A stretch of 64,000 nucleotides of DNA from positions 1 through 64,000 of the forward strand of contig CAVNZM010000021.1 in NCBI GenBank assembly GCA_963693365.1, written 5' to 3'. Position numbers and translations under genes: made by a program. This document shows positions 32,676 to 41,506 of the stretch, in pieces (the stretch's first letter is position 1; every line of letters begins with the position of its first letter). Source of the DNA: Amoebidium appalachense (lineage: Eukaryota > Ichthyosporea). A model generated the notes under the pieces. The model worked only from the letters and a program-made list of their open reading frames with translations, was not told the origin of the DNA and made no database searches.

Positions 32676-32897
32676 TCAGAGCCTGGAGCCTACAAACACG
32701 TCGATGTCGTGACGGGAGAACGGCCTGTTTCTGTAGCGGCGTGTCAGCTCGGCCTCCAGTCTGCGAGTGGTGGTGACATCAACCCTGCTGCGGCTTTTAT
32801 ACTTACGCATTACGGCGTTGAAAATACGCTGGAGGTTGCGGTTGCCAGTCAGGTGCAGGAGCCCGAACCGTCTGAGTTTGCGTTTAGCCAGGGGCAT
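32676..32897 (-). CDS. Small basic protein
   Basis: This is a 73-residue frame from the ATG at 32895-32897, overlapping the end of the giant gene by 14 bases. About a third of its residues are Lys or Arg (MPLAKRKLRRFG, then RKYKSRSRVDVTTTRRLEAE), so it probably binds nucleic acid or acts in the virion core. No family is recognised. It is smaller than most genes here, but the tight packing and even spacing support it. Confidence 0.5.
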   Translation of the reverse strand: MPLAKRKLRRFGLLHLTGNRNLQRIFNAVMRKYKSRSRVDVTTTRRLEAELTRRYRNRPFSRHDIDVFVGSRL

Positions 32898-35800
32898 AGT
32901 GCCAGCCCCAATTATTTACTGGCGAGGACATCTGCGGTTGAGGGTTTGGGAACGGCAGCTCGGGCGTCCGTGCCTGGTAGGCATACCACGGCTGTGCCTG
33001 GTAGGCAGTAGCCCAGGCGGACCTTGCGGCTGCCTGAGGGGAAAATTCCCGATCCTGCCCGGTAAAGCCAATGGCCTCAGACGGGACCTGTGGGTATTGG
33101 TTGGTGGGCGGGACCCCGGCTTGTTCCGAAGGGACGTAGGTCATCTGCTGAAGCGGGAATCCGGGACTGGGAAGCTGCGGCTTTGGCAAAATCCTACGCA
33201 GGTTCGACGGTGCAGGGAAGGCAACACCCATTGGGGCCTTTGGTAAAACCCTACGCAGGTTCGAGGGTGCAGCGTAGGCAGCACCCATTGGGGCCTTTGG
33301 TAAAACCCTACGCAGATCCGAGGGTGCAGCGTAGGCAGCACCCAACACGCTGGAACTATGATTCTGCTCCGTGTGTTGCCGCTTGCGCTTCTTTGATTTG
33401 GGTGGCGGCGGGGCTGGCTCCCCCACCATGCTCGCTGGGGTAGGGGGGCTGAACTGGTCAAACCAATTATGTGTCAGACTGGAGGGCTGTATAGGCCTAC
33501 GAACGTCCACTACTTCCGCAGAGTCCATGATCCGCTTGCGCTTCACTGATTGGCGTGGCGGCGGGGCTGGCTCCCCCACCATGCTCGCTGGGGTAGGGGG
33601 GCTGAACTGGTCAAACCCATTATGCACTGGGTTGGAAGTCTGGTGCAAGCTCATCGGGCTTGAGTCCACGTCCATGCTCGCTTGGCTGGCGGTGGAAAAC
33701 TGGTCAAATCCATTACGCATTAGACTGGAATTCTGGTCTAAGCTCATCGGGTCTGGGGTCGGAGGGTTGAACTGGTCAACGTCCATGGGGGTTGTGGGGG
33801 GTTGAACAGTAGCAGCAGGGATGTCGGTTCCCGCTTGAAGTGGAACTTCTTCGTTGGGTGCCTGTGCTGGATGGGAGGGATCGGGTATGTCGGTGCCCCC
33901 CTTCTTAGCGGCGTCCTTTTTTCGTTTGGCGCGCTTTTCGTAGATTGATGCGAACAGACCATCGACCTCGGCAGGGTTCTGGGTCTGCACACGGGCTCTG
34001 CGCAGATCGTTGAGCTGATCGCGGGTGGTGAAGCTCTCTTGAAGCTCGGCCTTCAGCTCCTTGTTCAGGGCGCCCAGCACAGCCCTTGCACGTACGCTAG
34101 CAGCCGCAAGGACGTCCGCGTTTTGCGAGAGCGACTCCGGAAGCACGGGTGTGGCAGGAGCTTCGGGCTTGGCCGGCTTGTGCTTTGCGGGTCGTTGTGT
34201 GGCCACCAGCTCCTTGCGCTGCCAGGCCTTGGGGTCGTTGCTGAAGAGCTCCCACCGTTGGTCGCCGACTGAAGGGGCAACGCGCGCATATGCACGCACC
34301 AAATCGTCTGTGCTGCGGCCCCTGGACAAGGTGTCCGTCACGGACGCGCGGCCTGCAGGCGTGAGCCGCCACAGCGCGCCTGCGTGGCTGATGAAGCATG
34401 CGGGGTTCTGCAGTATGCTGTCGCGCAGGCGGCGTAGCTGGAAGAGGGGCCAGTTGGGGTTGTTGGGCCACTTGAGGGGCTTGTCCTGTGGGTTCGTAAC
34501 CTTAAGTACGCGCGTGTAGATGGTCCCCTCGGGGGCGAAGAAGCCCATGCGGTCCTTGCGGATGTTTGCATTGCGGGTGATGTTGACTGGCAGGCCGTAC
34601 CCGCACTTTTTCAACCAGTTGACGACATAGTCCGGGTTTTTCTCGATCAGGGCGCAGCCGTCCTGGATCAGCTTGCGCAGGTGGTAGTAGGTTTTGGGAT
34701 AGTGGGCGCGCACATGCTGCTTGACGAACCCGATAGCCAACTCGGCAATGTTGTATTTGGAGTTGTAAGGTGGCAGCCACTGGAAGCGCCAGCGCTTGCG
34801 CACGGCCAGCTGCTTGGTTTTGTCTTTGTTTTCCTCGGTGTTGTGCACGGGGGCGTTGTCCATGCACAGAATGGCGCGGTCGGTGCGAGGATCGACGGCC
34901 AACACATGCTCAAGAAACACACTGAAGGTACGCCCGTCGAGCTCGTCCGCAACAAGCTCCTTCTTCGAGAGCGGGGCCTCCCGCTCGCGGCCGTTTGGCG
35001 CAAGATGCCGGTAGTTGAACAGGGGGTCGTCCGACGGCCGTGGGCTGAGGATCAGGTACTTGACAACGGCACGCATGGATCCGTCACTTTGCTGCTTGGG
35101 AAATCCCACGGCTATCAACAGCTTGGTGCCTATGCCGCGAAGCTTGGGCTTGGGCGTCTTGTGGTGCGAACCGCGGTGGCCCCACACACGCCCTGGCGTC
35201 TCGTCAAGGTACACCGAGGCCTCGTCAATGAACACAAGGTTCTGGCGGTTGTCCTGTAGGTACGGCAGACGCTCAACCTCAAAGTACTGCGTGGCGGCGG
35301 CCACGGACCGCACAAACGTGTTGGTGGGGTCGCCCTCGCCGCGGCGGAACGTCAGCCCGAGGCGCCTTCGCCACTTGTTGAGCGTGGACACCGCCACGGC
35401 CATGCGCTCGGCCTCGGGCAGCCCCGGGATGGCGTTGTAGGTGGCGATGAGCTTCTCGCTGGTCAGGCTGGGCACCTTCGTGGTGAGCTCGTACAGCACG
35501 ACCTTCTGAACGTCCGTCAGCTTAGTCGCCTTCTCGTTTGCCTTCCCAAGGTTGAAGCCCTGGCGGCTGCCAAGCTCGCCGTGCTTAATTGCACGCGAAA
35601 TGACCCGGCGCACTGTCTGTGGGCTTATCTTCAGCCGCCGCGCAATGACGGTGGCCTTCTCGTCCCGAAGGTGCCCGAGCAGGATGGCGTCGCGAATGTC
35701 CTGCGCGTACGCCTTTCCGCGCCCTAGGCGCCCGACAGGCTGCTCGGCCGTTGTCAGTGTGTGCACTTCGATTTCAACAGGCGGGGCGTTTGTCAGCGGC

Positions 35801-37644
35801 TTCTCCGCGTACCAATGTCCCCCCGGCACCAGCAGCAGCCGGGCTCCATCGGGGCCCTCTACCCAGATGGCCCCCTCTGTTGAGTCTGGCCCGCCATGGG
35901 CGACCTTGTTGTCGGGGAGAAGGCCTAGGGTGAAGGGGTCTTGCTTCACGTGGCTGCGGGTCGGCAGGGTTTCGTAGACCACTGAGCGGACAGGCGATGG
36001 GCTGCCTGGCGCCTCGACATTGAGCAGGTCACCCGTGGACTCCAGGGGCATCATCCTCTGGCGCTCCAGCTGGTACAGCGCAAGAGGGGACCGCCCGTCG
36101 GGCGGCTGCGGGTAGAACCCAACAAAGGTGGCATTGGACTTGTAGACAACAGGCCTGCCCGTGTGCTCCACAACGTGCATGGCCACAAACATGGTGCGGG
36201 GCACGTAACGGTCAAGCCGCAACACGAGGTACGTGAGGGGTCGGAAGTGGTTTGATATGTTCGGATCCACAAACACAATCCCGCACACCGAATCTGTGAT
36301 GTCGGTGGTTGTGTTGACGGCGGCAGTCGGCTGGCGAGGCTTCCCGGCGGTGTACAGTCCTGAAAGCTGCTCCCGCTTTCGCGCAGCCCAGGCGGCGACG
36401 GCCGTGCGTGCGTTTTCTGCTGACACGCCCAGCGCATGCGCAACTGTAGCGAGCTCCTGGGCTGTCGAGTCCGCGGTGGTAGGCGCGGGCGCCTCTGCCC
36501 TTCGTCTAGTTGCAACCGCACCGATGATTCGTTTGCGTACATCGTCGTAGCCCTGCCGGACCATGCTCTCCCCTCCGCTGGTGCTCTTTTTCACCTCGTC
36601 AAAGAAACGATTGTGCATCTCGAACTCCTGCTCGCTTGCGCGGGTTTCACCTGCCCGGGGCCGCCCCCTAGCGAGCTGAAAACCCCTGGCATTTTCCAGC
36701 GGCAGATCGGTATCTTTAGCAAGTGCTTCGAGGATGGGCTTCGCCCGCTCATAGAACTCCTGCTGTGAAAGGTCGCTTGCGACCCTCATTGTCAGGTCCT
36801 TGAGGGCCTGCCGCATGGTGTCGCGGTCGGCACCGGATGCACGCAGCTCACGGGCCAACTTTGCGCGCTCGGCTATCAGGGTCTGAAGCGCGTGTTTGTA
36901 GGGGTAGGCCCGCTCGTCGTCCGGCCGGTCGACCCCTTCCACGAATTCAGGTCGGGGAAGCCCGGGCACCATCAGGGCCAGGGCCTCGAGCATGTTGGCG
37001 TCCCCGGCATCTTCTGACTGCTCGACTCTGTCTTCTTTCTTTCGCATGGCGTCATTCGTTTTCCGTATGCTTTGCCCCTCCAGTCGCTGAGCCTCAGCAA
37101 GCGCGGCGTACGCCATTCGCATGCGCTCCGGATGGTCCGGACGGGCAGGCTGACGGCCAGGGTGGTTTTGCCATGCCTTGGTAAACAGGGAGTGACCAGT
37201 CGAATCAGTTACACCCTCAAGCTTGACTAGGCGCGGTGTGGTTGTGCGCACATACACCTTGTCCAGGACTCCCTGGACAACTTCGGCGGTTTTGCGCGCC
37301 TCGTCTTGAGGGTCGTTGGGTGCGGCAAGATCTTTCCCCGCAAGCTCCTCCCACCAGGTTGCGGATTGGGGAAGCGGTGCCGGGGCTGACGACGCTGGTG
37401 CGTACATGGGGTCGCGGATGCGGAACCGTGGATTCAGGCCGCTGTCCCTTGCCTGTTTGTCAGTGCCTGTGTTGTAGGACGGGTGCTGCCGATCCTGCAC
37501 GAGCTGTGCGAGGGGAAAGGGAAAGTCGGCCAGGGGTTCAAGATAGAAACGGCCGGGATTCTCGGCACTTGGCCAGGCTTCGGCCACGACTTTATTGGAC
37601 TGGGTGTCCACTACAATATATCCAGGCGTACGTTTGCGGTCCAT
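32884..37644 (-). CDS. Giant protein with IS630/Tc1-type DDE transposase core and C-terminal repeats
   Basis: This is a frame of 1586 residues from the first ATG after PCNA (37642-37644); an upstream GTG is not used. Residues about 1-640 are unknown, with helical and Pro-rich stretches. A helix-turn-helix (about 650-770: ILLGHLRDEKATVIARRL, TVRRVISRAIK, STLNKWRRRLG) precedes a DDE nuclease core: VFIDEAS (D807), ILCMDNAPVHN (D929) and LPPYNSKYNIAELAIGFVK (E968). This is the IS630/Tc1-mariner pattern. The C-terminal 350 residues are low-complexity, with four repeats of FDQFSPPTPASM type and three of LRRVLPKAPMG type. The fusion is far larger than any transposase (about 340 residues), so it is probably a domesticated integrase or a virion protein carrying one. 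Confidence 0.75.
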   Translation of the reverse strand: MDRKRTPGYIVVDTQSNKVVAEAWPSAENPGRFYLEPLADFPFPLAQLVQDRQHPSYNTGTDKQARDSGLNPRFRIRDPMYAPASSAPAPLPQSATWWEELAGKDLAAPNDPQDEARKTAEVVQGVLDKVYVRTTTPRLVKLEGVTDSTGHSLFTKAWQNHPGRQPARPDHPERMRMAYAALAEAQRLEGQSIRKTNDAMRKKEDRVEQSEDAGDANMLEALALMVPGLPRPEFVEGVDRPDDERAYPYKHALQTLIAERAKLARELRASGADRDTMRQALKDLTMRVASDLSQQEFYERAKPILEALAKDTDLPLENARGFQLARGRPRAGETRASEQEFEMHNRFFDEVKKSTSGGESMVRQGYDDVRKRIIGAVATRRRAEAPAPTTADSTAQELATVAHALGVSAENARTAVAAWAARKREQLSGLYTAGKPRQPTAAVNTTTDITDSVCGIVFVDPNISNHFRPLTYLVLRLDRYVPRTMFVAMHVVEHTGRPVVYKSNATFVGFYPQPPDGRSPLALYQLERQRMMPLESTGDLLNVEAPGSPSPVRSVVYETLPTRSHVKQDPFTLGLLPDNKVAHGGPDSTEGAIWVEGPDGARLLLVPGGHWYAEKPLTNAPPVEIEVHTLTTAEQPVGRLGRGKAYAQDIRDAILLGHLRDEKATVIARRLKISPQTVRRVISRAIKHGELGSRQGFNLGKANEKATKLTDVQKVVLYELTTKVPSLTSEKLIATYNAIPGLPEAERMAVAVSTLNKWRRRLGLTFRRGEGDPTNTFVRSVAAATQYFEVERLPYLQDNRQNLVFIDEASVYLDETPGRVWGHRGSHHKTPKPKLRGIGTKLLIAVGFPKQQSDGSMRAVVKYLILSPRPSDDPLFNYRHLAPNGREREAPLSKKELVADELDGRTFSVFLEHVLAVDPRTDRAILCMDNAPVHNTEENKDKTKQLAVRKRWRFQWLPPYNSKYNIAELAIGFVKQHVRAHYPKTYYHLRKLIQDGCALIEKNPDYVVNWLKKCGYGLPVNITRNANIRKDRMGFFAPEGTIYTRVLKVTNPQDKPLKWPNNPNWPLFQLRRLRDSILQNPACFISHAGALWRLTPAGRASVTDTLSRGRSTDDLVRAYARVAPSVGDQRWELFSNDPKAWQRKELVATQRPAKHKPAKPEAPATPVLPESLSQNADVLAAASVRARAVLGALNKELKAELQESFTTRDQLNDLRRARVQTQNPAEVDGLFASIYEKRAKRKKDAAKKGGTDIPDPSHPAQAPNEEVPLQAGTDIPAATVQPPTTPMDVDQFNPPTPDPMSLDQNSSLMRNGFDQFSTASQASMDVDSSPMSLHQTSNPVHNGFDQFSPPTPASMVGEPAPPPRQSVKRKRIMDSAEVVDVRRPIQPSSLTHNWFDQFSPPTPASMVGEPAPPPPKSKKRKRQHTEQNHSSSVLGAAYAAPSDLRRVLPKAPMGAAYAAPSNLRRVLPKAPMGVAFPAPSNLRRILPKPQLPSPGFPLQQMTYVPSEQAGVPPTNQYPQVPSEAIGFTGQDREFSPQAAARSAWATAYQAQPWYAYQARTPELPFPNPQPQMSSPVNNWGWHYAPG

Positions 37645-37663
37645 GCACCAGGCACGGAAAAAT

Positions 37664-38449
37664 TCACATAGGGCAGAGATGGAAGGCGAGGACGCCCATG
37701 TCGCTGACGGTGTACTCGAAGCGTATGAGCTTATCGCTGGACATGTGTATCCTGACGTCGCTGCTGACACACGCCCCCTTGCAGAACGCGCTTAGGTACT
37801 TGACCATGAACTGGGCCTTGACCTTCTCTGCCGGCACCTTCTTGAAATCCACACCCGTCGCCTTCCCCCTCCTAATCTTGAGCGCGTCCTCTCCCTTTTC
37901 GGGGATGTCGATCCTGCACTTGCCCAGCGCCCCCAGCGCGCGCAGGCGCAGCGTGCGATCAGCGACAGTAATCTTTACAACGTTGGAGACAGCCTGGATG
38001 TCGCGCAGGTAGCGTGCCAGCTCCTGTGCGTCGATAATAAAAACGCAGTCGTAGTCGAGCAAGGGGGCGTCGAGAATCGGGCGGACCTCCTTGACCAGGG
38101 TCATGTTGTACACAATGCAGCTGCTGTCGTCCGTGGTCTCCATTTTGACCTGCAGCGTGTCGTCGGTGACGGTGAAGGCGATGCTGTTGAACCGGTGGGC
38201 GGCGGCGTTCTTGACAATCTTGTACAGGTTCTGGATCTCAAAGGTGGCGGTAACATCTTCGGAAACGTCAAAGATCTCGAACTTGTCGGGATTCAACTTC
38301 ATGTAGACGTACGCCTTTTTGGCGTTGTCGACGGCGGGCAGCACGAAGCCCTCCTTTGCGCTAAAAAGCACGGTGACCTCTCCCAGTATGTCCTTGACGC
38401 TGTCGATGGCGCATTTGAACATGTTGACTTGTACCGTTTTGACGAGCAT
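37664..38449 (-). CDS. PCNA-like DNA sliding clamp
   Basis: This is a 261-residue frame from the ATG at 38447-38449 (MLVKTVQVNMFKCAIDSVKD), the usual PCNA length. The two-domain pattern is visible: VNMFKCAIDSVKDIL, the AVDNAKKAYVYMKL-type strand, an inter-domain connector around MTLVKEVRPILDAPLLDYDC, and the C-terminal SVMVKYLSAFCKGACVSSDV-like part ending in a strand. PCNA tethers polymerase and ligase to DNA, so this gene fits the nearby D5 helicase. TATAAAAA on the leftward strand (38487-38494) lies about 40 bases upstream. Confidence 0.9.
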   Translation of the reverse strand: MLVKTVQVNMFKCAIDSVKDILGEVTVLFSAKEGFVLPAVDNAKKAYVYMKLNPDKFEIFDVSEDVTATFEIQNLYKIVKNAAAHRFNSIAFTVTDDTLQVKMETTDDSSCIVYNMTLVKEVRPILDAPLLDYDCVFIIDAQELARYLRDIQAVSNVVKITVADRTLRLRALGALGKCRIDIPEKGEDALKIRRGKATGVDFKKVPAEKVKAQFMVKYLSAFCKGACVSSDVRIHMSSDKLIRFEYTVSDMGVLAFHLCPM

Positions 38450-38538
38450 GATGGGGCGACTGGCGCCTGACGAGCCAGCAACGCGGTTTTTATACCCTTG
38501 GGGGCCGGGGGGTTGGGGCTTTTTTCTATACACCCGGT

Positions 38539-39366
38539 ATGAGTTCTGGATCGCTGGACCGCACGCTGCTGTATATGGGCATCATCGCAGCAGGCTTCTA
38601 CTACTACAACAAGAGGGCATCGGCTTGGCCAAGTGCATCGTACCAGCCCGACAACCGCGAGCCAGACCAGCCCCCCGCGGGCACCAACGACCCCGGCACG
38701 TGGTGGGGGCTGCAGCCTTCGGACAGCCCATTTGATCGGGACGTTGCGCTCGCATACAGGGAAAGTGCGAGGGCGTTTGACGACGACAACGTTGCCATGG
38801 GCAACCAGGAGTACTTTGGGGACGAGGAAGACGAGTATGTGCTCGGGTACGATGAGTACGCCACGGCCGACGGTGGGGGCACGGTTGTAAACACGGGCAA
38901 CGGGCCGGTCATGGTGCCGCAGGCGCCTCCGCCTACGCGGGCCGTGCAACAGGCATCAGTGGTGCCCTCAGGTACACCGTCAGCGCTCATTGGTGCGCCT
39001 GCACGTCCGGCTGTGCACCCCAACCTTGTGGAGACCGTGCATCGGGCAGGGCCGAACGTCAGCAACTCCACGATGGACGCGATCTCGCAGATCCGGGGCA
39101 CGGGCCTCTTCACGGGCAGCGAGATGCGGCCGCGTGAGAGGCTGAGTGTGGCGAAGCTGACGCCGCAGGAGGTGCTTGCGGCGACGACACGTCCCCGCAA
39201 CGTGGCGGCACCCGCCGTGTACAAGAAAAACGGCAACCTGCAGCTACGACCCGACCCAACGATCCACAGCGCTGGGCTGGACAACCTCCCCTCCATCAGC
39301 ACACAGCGCGACCTCAGGCAGCGCGAGTCGTTCTCAAACGAGCTGGCGTCGACACTGCTTTTTTGA
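38539..39366 (+). CDS. Membrane-anchored virion-type protein
   Basis: This is a 275-residue frame from the ATG at 38539. The N-terminus has a short membrane segment (LLYMGIIAAGFYYYNKR) and the rest is polar and low in hydrophobicity. An acidic stretch (YFGDEEDEYVLGYDEYAT) covers about residues 90-115 and a Pro/Thr-rich linker follows. This shape, one N-terminal anchor with a disordered body, is frequent in NCLDV virion membrane proteins, but no named family is recognised. It is divergent from PCNA, with which it shares a 90-base promoter, and AATAAA follows its stop at 39366. Confidence 0.65.
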   Translation: MSSGSLDRTLLYMGIIAAGFYYYNKRASAWPSASYQPDNREPDQPPAGTNDPGTWWGLQPSDSPFDRDVALAYRESARAFDDDNVAMGNQEYFGDEEDEYVLGYDEYATADGGGTVVNTGNGPVMVPQAPPPTRAVQQASVVPSGTPSALIGAPARPAVHPNLVETVHRAGPNVSNSTMDAISQIRGTGLFTGSEMRPRERLSVAKLTPQEVLAATTRPRNVAAPAVYKKNGNLQLRPDPTIHSAGLDNLPSISTQRDLRQRESFSNELASTLLF

Positions 39367-39387
39367 ATAAAAGGGGGTGTGGGGAGG

Positions 39388-39406
39388 GGGGGCCCCCCCC
39401 CCCCCC
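39388..39406. repeat. G-C homopolymer tract
   Basis: GGGGGG directly followed by a run of about 14 C lies between two convergent genes. It is similar to the other G or C runs in the window. Confidence 0.7.
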
Positions 39407-39440
39407 ATTTTGATCCCACCCCCCTCTCTGCTCTCTGGAT

Positions 39441-40880
39441 CTACGCCCCCATAATCTTTGCATGCTCAAACACGTATGCGTGCACGTACTCCTCCGGATC
39501 CATCCCTTCCCCGCCGCCCACAGCTAAGGTGCCCCGCTGCCGCTTGACGCGCCCTCCCAGCACCTTGCCAAGCACACCGCCCAGTTTCTTGACGCTGACC
39601 GCCGCCGGGTCCTTGCCGTTGCGAGCCGCCCATGTGCGCATGCGCTCGACCAGCCCACTCGTGGTCACGTGAGCGCCGTCGGCAACAACGAGGTCCTCGC
39701 ACCCATCGGCCCCGGTCGCGATGTCCCTCAGGAAGACCAAGTTGTCGTCGAGCGTGGCGATGCGCAGCTCGTTCTTGAGGTCGGTCACGGGCGGCGGCGG
39801 CAGCACGGGCGGCACGTCGGGCACGCACACGAGCAGGTCGTGGATGGCCTGCAGCACCTCGGGGTCGGTGTGGTGGCGGTGGAACTTGGCAAAGTAGGCC
39901 GTGTCGCCGACGCGCGCGTTGCTGACGGCCATGCACGCGTAGCGGCGGTCGCTGGGCTCGACAAGCACGGGGTTGCTCTCGTTGGTCAGCAGCACGTAGC
40001 GCTCGCACGCACGCACGGCCACGGCATCCTGACCCTTCTTCTCGAGGATGTTGGACGACTCGGTGATGAGCGACTTCATGATGTTGTTGACCTCACGCGA
40101 GTTGCTGAACAGCACCTCGTCGACCACCACCAGCAGCTTGTTCTGCAGGTGCGCGTTGAAGTGGTTCTGGATGCGGTCGCGCCGGTTGACGTACACCGAG
40201 TGCTCGGCGCCCATGGCGTCGATGAGCGCCTGGAAGAAGATGTTCTTGCCCGCGCCCTGCTTCGACACGAGCAGCAGCGCGCTGCCGGGCTTGGATGCGG
40301 GGTACTGAAACAGGTGGCCCATCCACAGCATCAGGTAGTTGTAAAGCACGAGATCGCCCCCGCACAGCACGTCGCGCGCGTGCGAGAGGAACGGCGCCAC
40401 CAGCTCGTCGCGGCGCGCCACGGGCATGTCGCTCAATTTGAAACGGAAACCGGTGAACAGGTTGAACGTGCGATACGGCCCGCACGTCTTCCTGCGCACG
40501 CCGGTGCGGGGGTCCGGGCTGGCGGGATCGAACACCAGGCGGTCGTACATGAGGATGTACGGGCTGTTGAGGTAGTCGCGGCCGCGGTAGGGGGCGGCGG
40601 GCTGCTGGTTGGGGCGGTCGGCCAGCAGCGGGAAGTGGAACTTGGCGAGCGTGTCCTGCATGTCGCGCTTGCCCAGGATGCGGTGCTCGTACTTCAGCCT
40701 GTCCTGGCACCACTGCTTGAGGATGTACGTCGAGCAGCCCTTGACGTGGGCGACATTGCTGCGCAGGTAGGCGACGGCGAGCTCCGGGGTCCACTCGTGG
40801 TCCAGGCAGGCGTCGGGGACGAAGGGGATGCCGAAGTGCGGGCCGGCGGCGGTGTCTTCGAAGGCGAGGTAGTCGTCCAT
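39441..40880 (-). CDS. D5-like SF3 helicase
   Basis: This is a 479-residue frame from the ATG at 40878-40880. The Walker A region SKQGAGKNIFFQALIDAMG (Lys about residue 212) is followed by a Walker B-type strand (KLLVVVDEVLF) and a sensor region (RYVLLTNESNPVLV), then DRRYACMAVSN. This is the layout of superfamily-3 helicases of the D5/DUF5906 type that unwind DNA at viral forks. The N-terminal 200 residues do not show the classical primase motifs, so primase activity may be absent or encoded elsewhere. TATATAAG on the leftward strand lies about 42-49 bases upstream. Confidence 0.85.
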   Translation of the reverse strand: MDDYLAFEDTAAGPHFGIPFVPDACLDHEWTPELAVAYLRSNVAHVKGCSTYILKQWCQDRLKYEHRILGKRDMQDTLAKFHFPLLADRPNQQPAAPYRGRDYLNSPYILMYDRLVFDPASPDPRTGVRRKTCGPYRTFNLFTGFRFKLSDMPVARRDELVAPFLSHARDVLCGGDLVLYNYLMLWMGHLFQYPASKPGSALLLVSKQGAGKNIFFQALIDAMGAEHSVYVNRRDRIQNHFNAHLQNKLLVVVDEVLFSNSREVNNIMKSLITESSNILEKKGQDAVAVRACERYVLLTNESNPVLVEPSDRRYACMAVSNARVGDTAYFAKFHRHHTDPEVLQAIHDLLVCVPDVPPVLPPPPVTDLKNELRIATLDDNLVFLRDIATGADGCEDLVVADGAHVTTSGLVERMRTWAARNGKDPAAVSVKKLGGVLGKVLGGRVKRQRGTLAVGGGEGMDPEEYVHAYVFEHAKIMGA

Positions 40881-40973
40881 GTTACCAGGGGGCGGAATGA
40901 AAGGACGGGAGCGGGGAGGGGCTTATATACCTGGGACGCACAAGGGATTTGAATTCGTTGTAGACGGCATCTG

Positions 40974-41228
40974 ATGTTTCTACGAAGCCTTCCACAGTTC
41001 TATGTAAAGCCCTACCGAGTGGACTTTTTTTTCCCACATGTAAATCTGGTGGTGGAGTGTGATGAGCACAACCACGATGACCGCGACCCGATCTACGAGG
41101 AAGAGCGCCAGAACCACATCACCAAGCAATTGGGATGCAGGTGGCTACGATACAACCCACACGCAGAAGACTTTATTGTGTACCGGGTTGTCAGTGATAT
41201 TTTTGAGTTGGCGATGCTCGTGTTGTAA
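40974..41228 (+). CDS. Standalone endonuclease-like domain (DUF559 / Vsr-like)
   Basis: This is an 84-residue frame: YRVDFFFPHVNLVVECDEHN, then a charged helix (DRDPIYEEERQNHITKQLGC) and RWLRYNP. This is the C-terminal nuclease-like domain often attached to KilA-N or related DNA-binding modules in NCLDVs, but here it stands alone. The conserved E-x-D (VECDEH) with the preceding D (VDFFFP) suggests a PD-(D/E)XK-type core. The gene begins soon after an in-frame stop, so it may be a remnant of a longer protein. It sits next to the module at 41266-41348. Confidence 0.6.
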   Translation: MFLRSLPQFYVKPYRVDFFFPHVNLVVECDEHNHDDRDPIYEEERQNHITKQLGCRWLRYNPHAEDFIVYRVVSDIFELAMLVL

Positions 41229-41265
41229 CCTTGAAAAATTGACCACACCAAAACTGGTGACTCTC

Positions 41266-41348
41266 AGTAAGGTCGATTTGATTGGTGGAAACGGTGGGTG
41301 ATGTATGACGTCATCGAGATGAATTCGGCCAATCACATCAACCTTACT
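41266..41348. promoter_or_regulatory. Large CCAAT inverted repeat with CRE-like centre
   Basis: Two 20-base arms, 41266-41285 and 41329-41348, match in inverted orientation at 18 of 20 bases. Each contains a CCAAT-type box (GATTGG and CCAATC). TGACGTCA (41306-41313) lies between them. The module lies about 160 bases before the ATG of the following gene, and a TATA box follows at 41430. Confidence 0.7.
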
Positions 41349-41429
41349 GCCAGTAGGATTGAGAATCGCAAAGCGGTTTGCTGCTCATGAAATTCGTCAC
41401 GACTTGCCCGTTCGGCAATTTGGCGAAGG

Positions 41430-41437
41430 TATAAAAG
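41430..41437 (+). promoter_or_regulatory. TATA box (TATAAAAG)
   Basis: TATAAAAGG lies 77 bases before the ATG at 41507 and downstream of the inverted-repeat module. Confidence 0.65.
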
Positions 41438-41506
41438 GAGTCGTGCGCGTCTGAATCATTCAGTCCACCCAAGGAGCCCTTCCAGCAACACGGATCCCGC
41501 ATCAAC

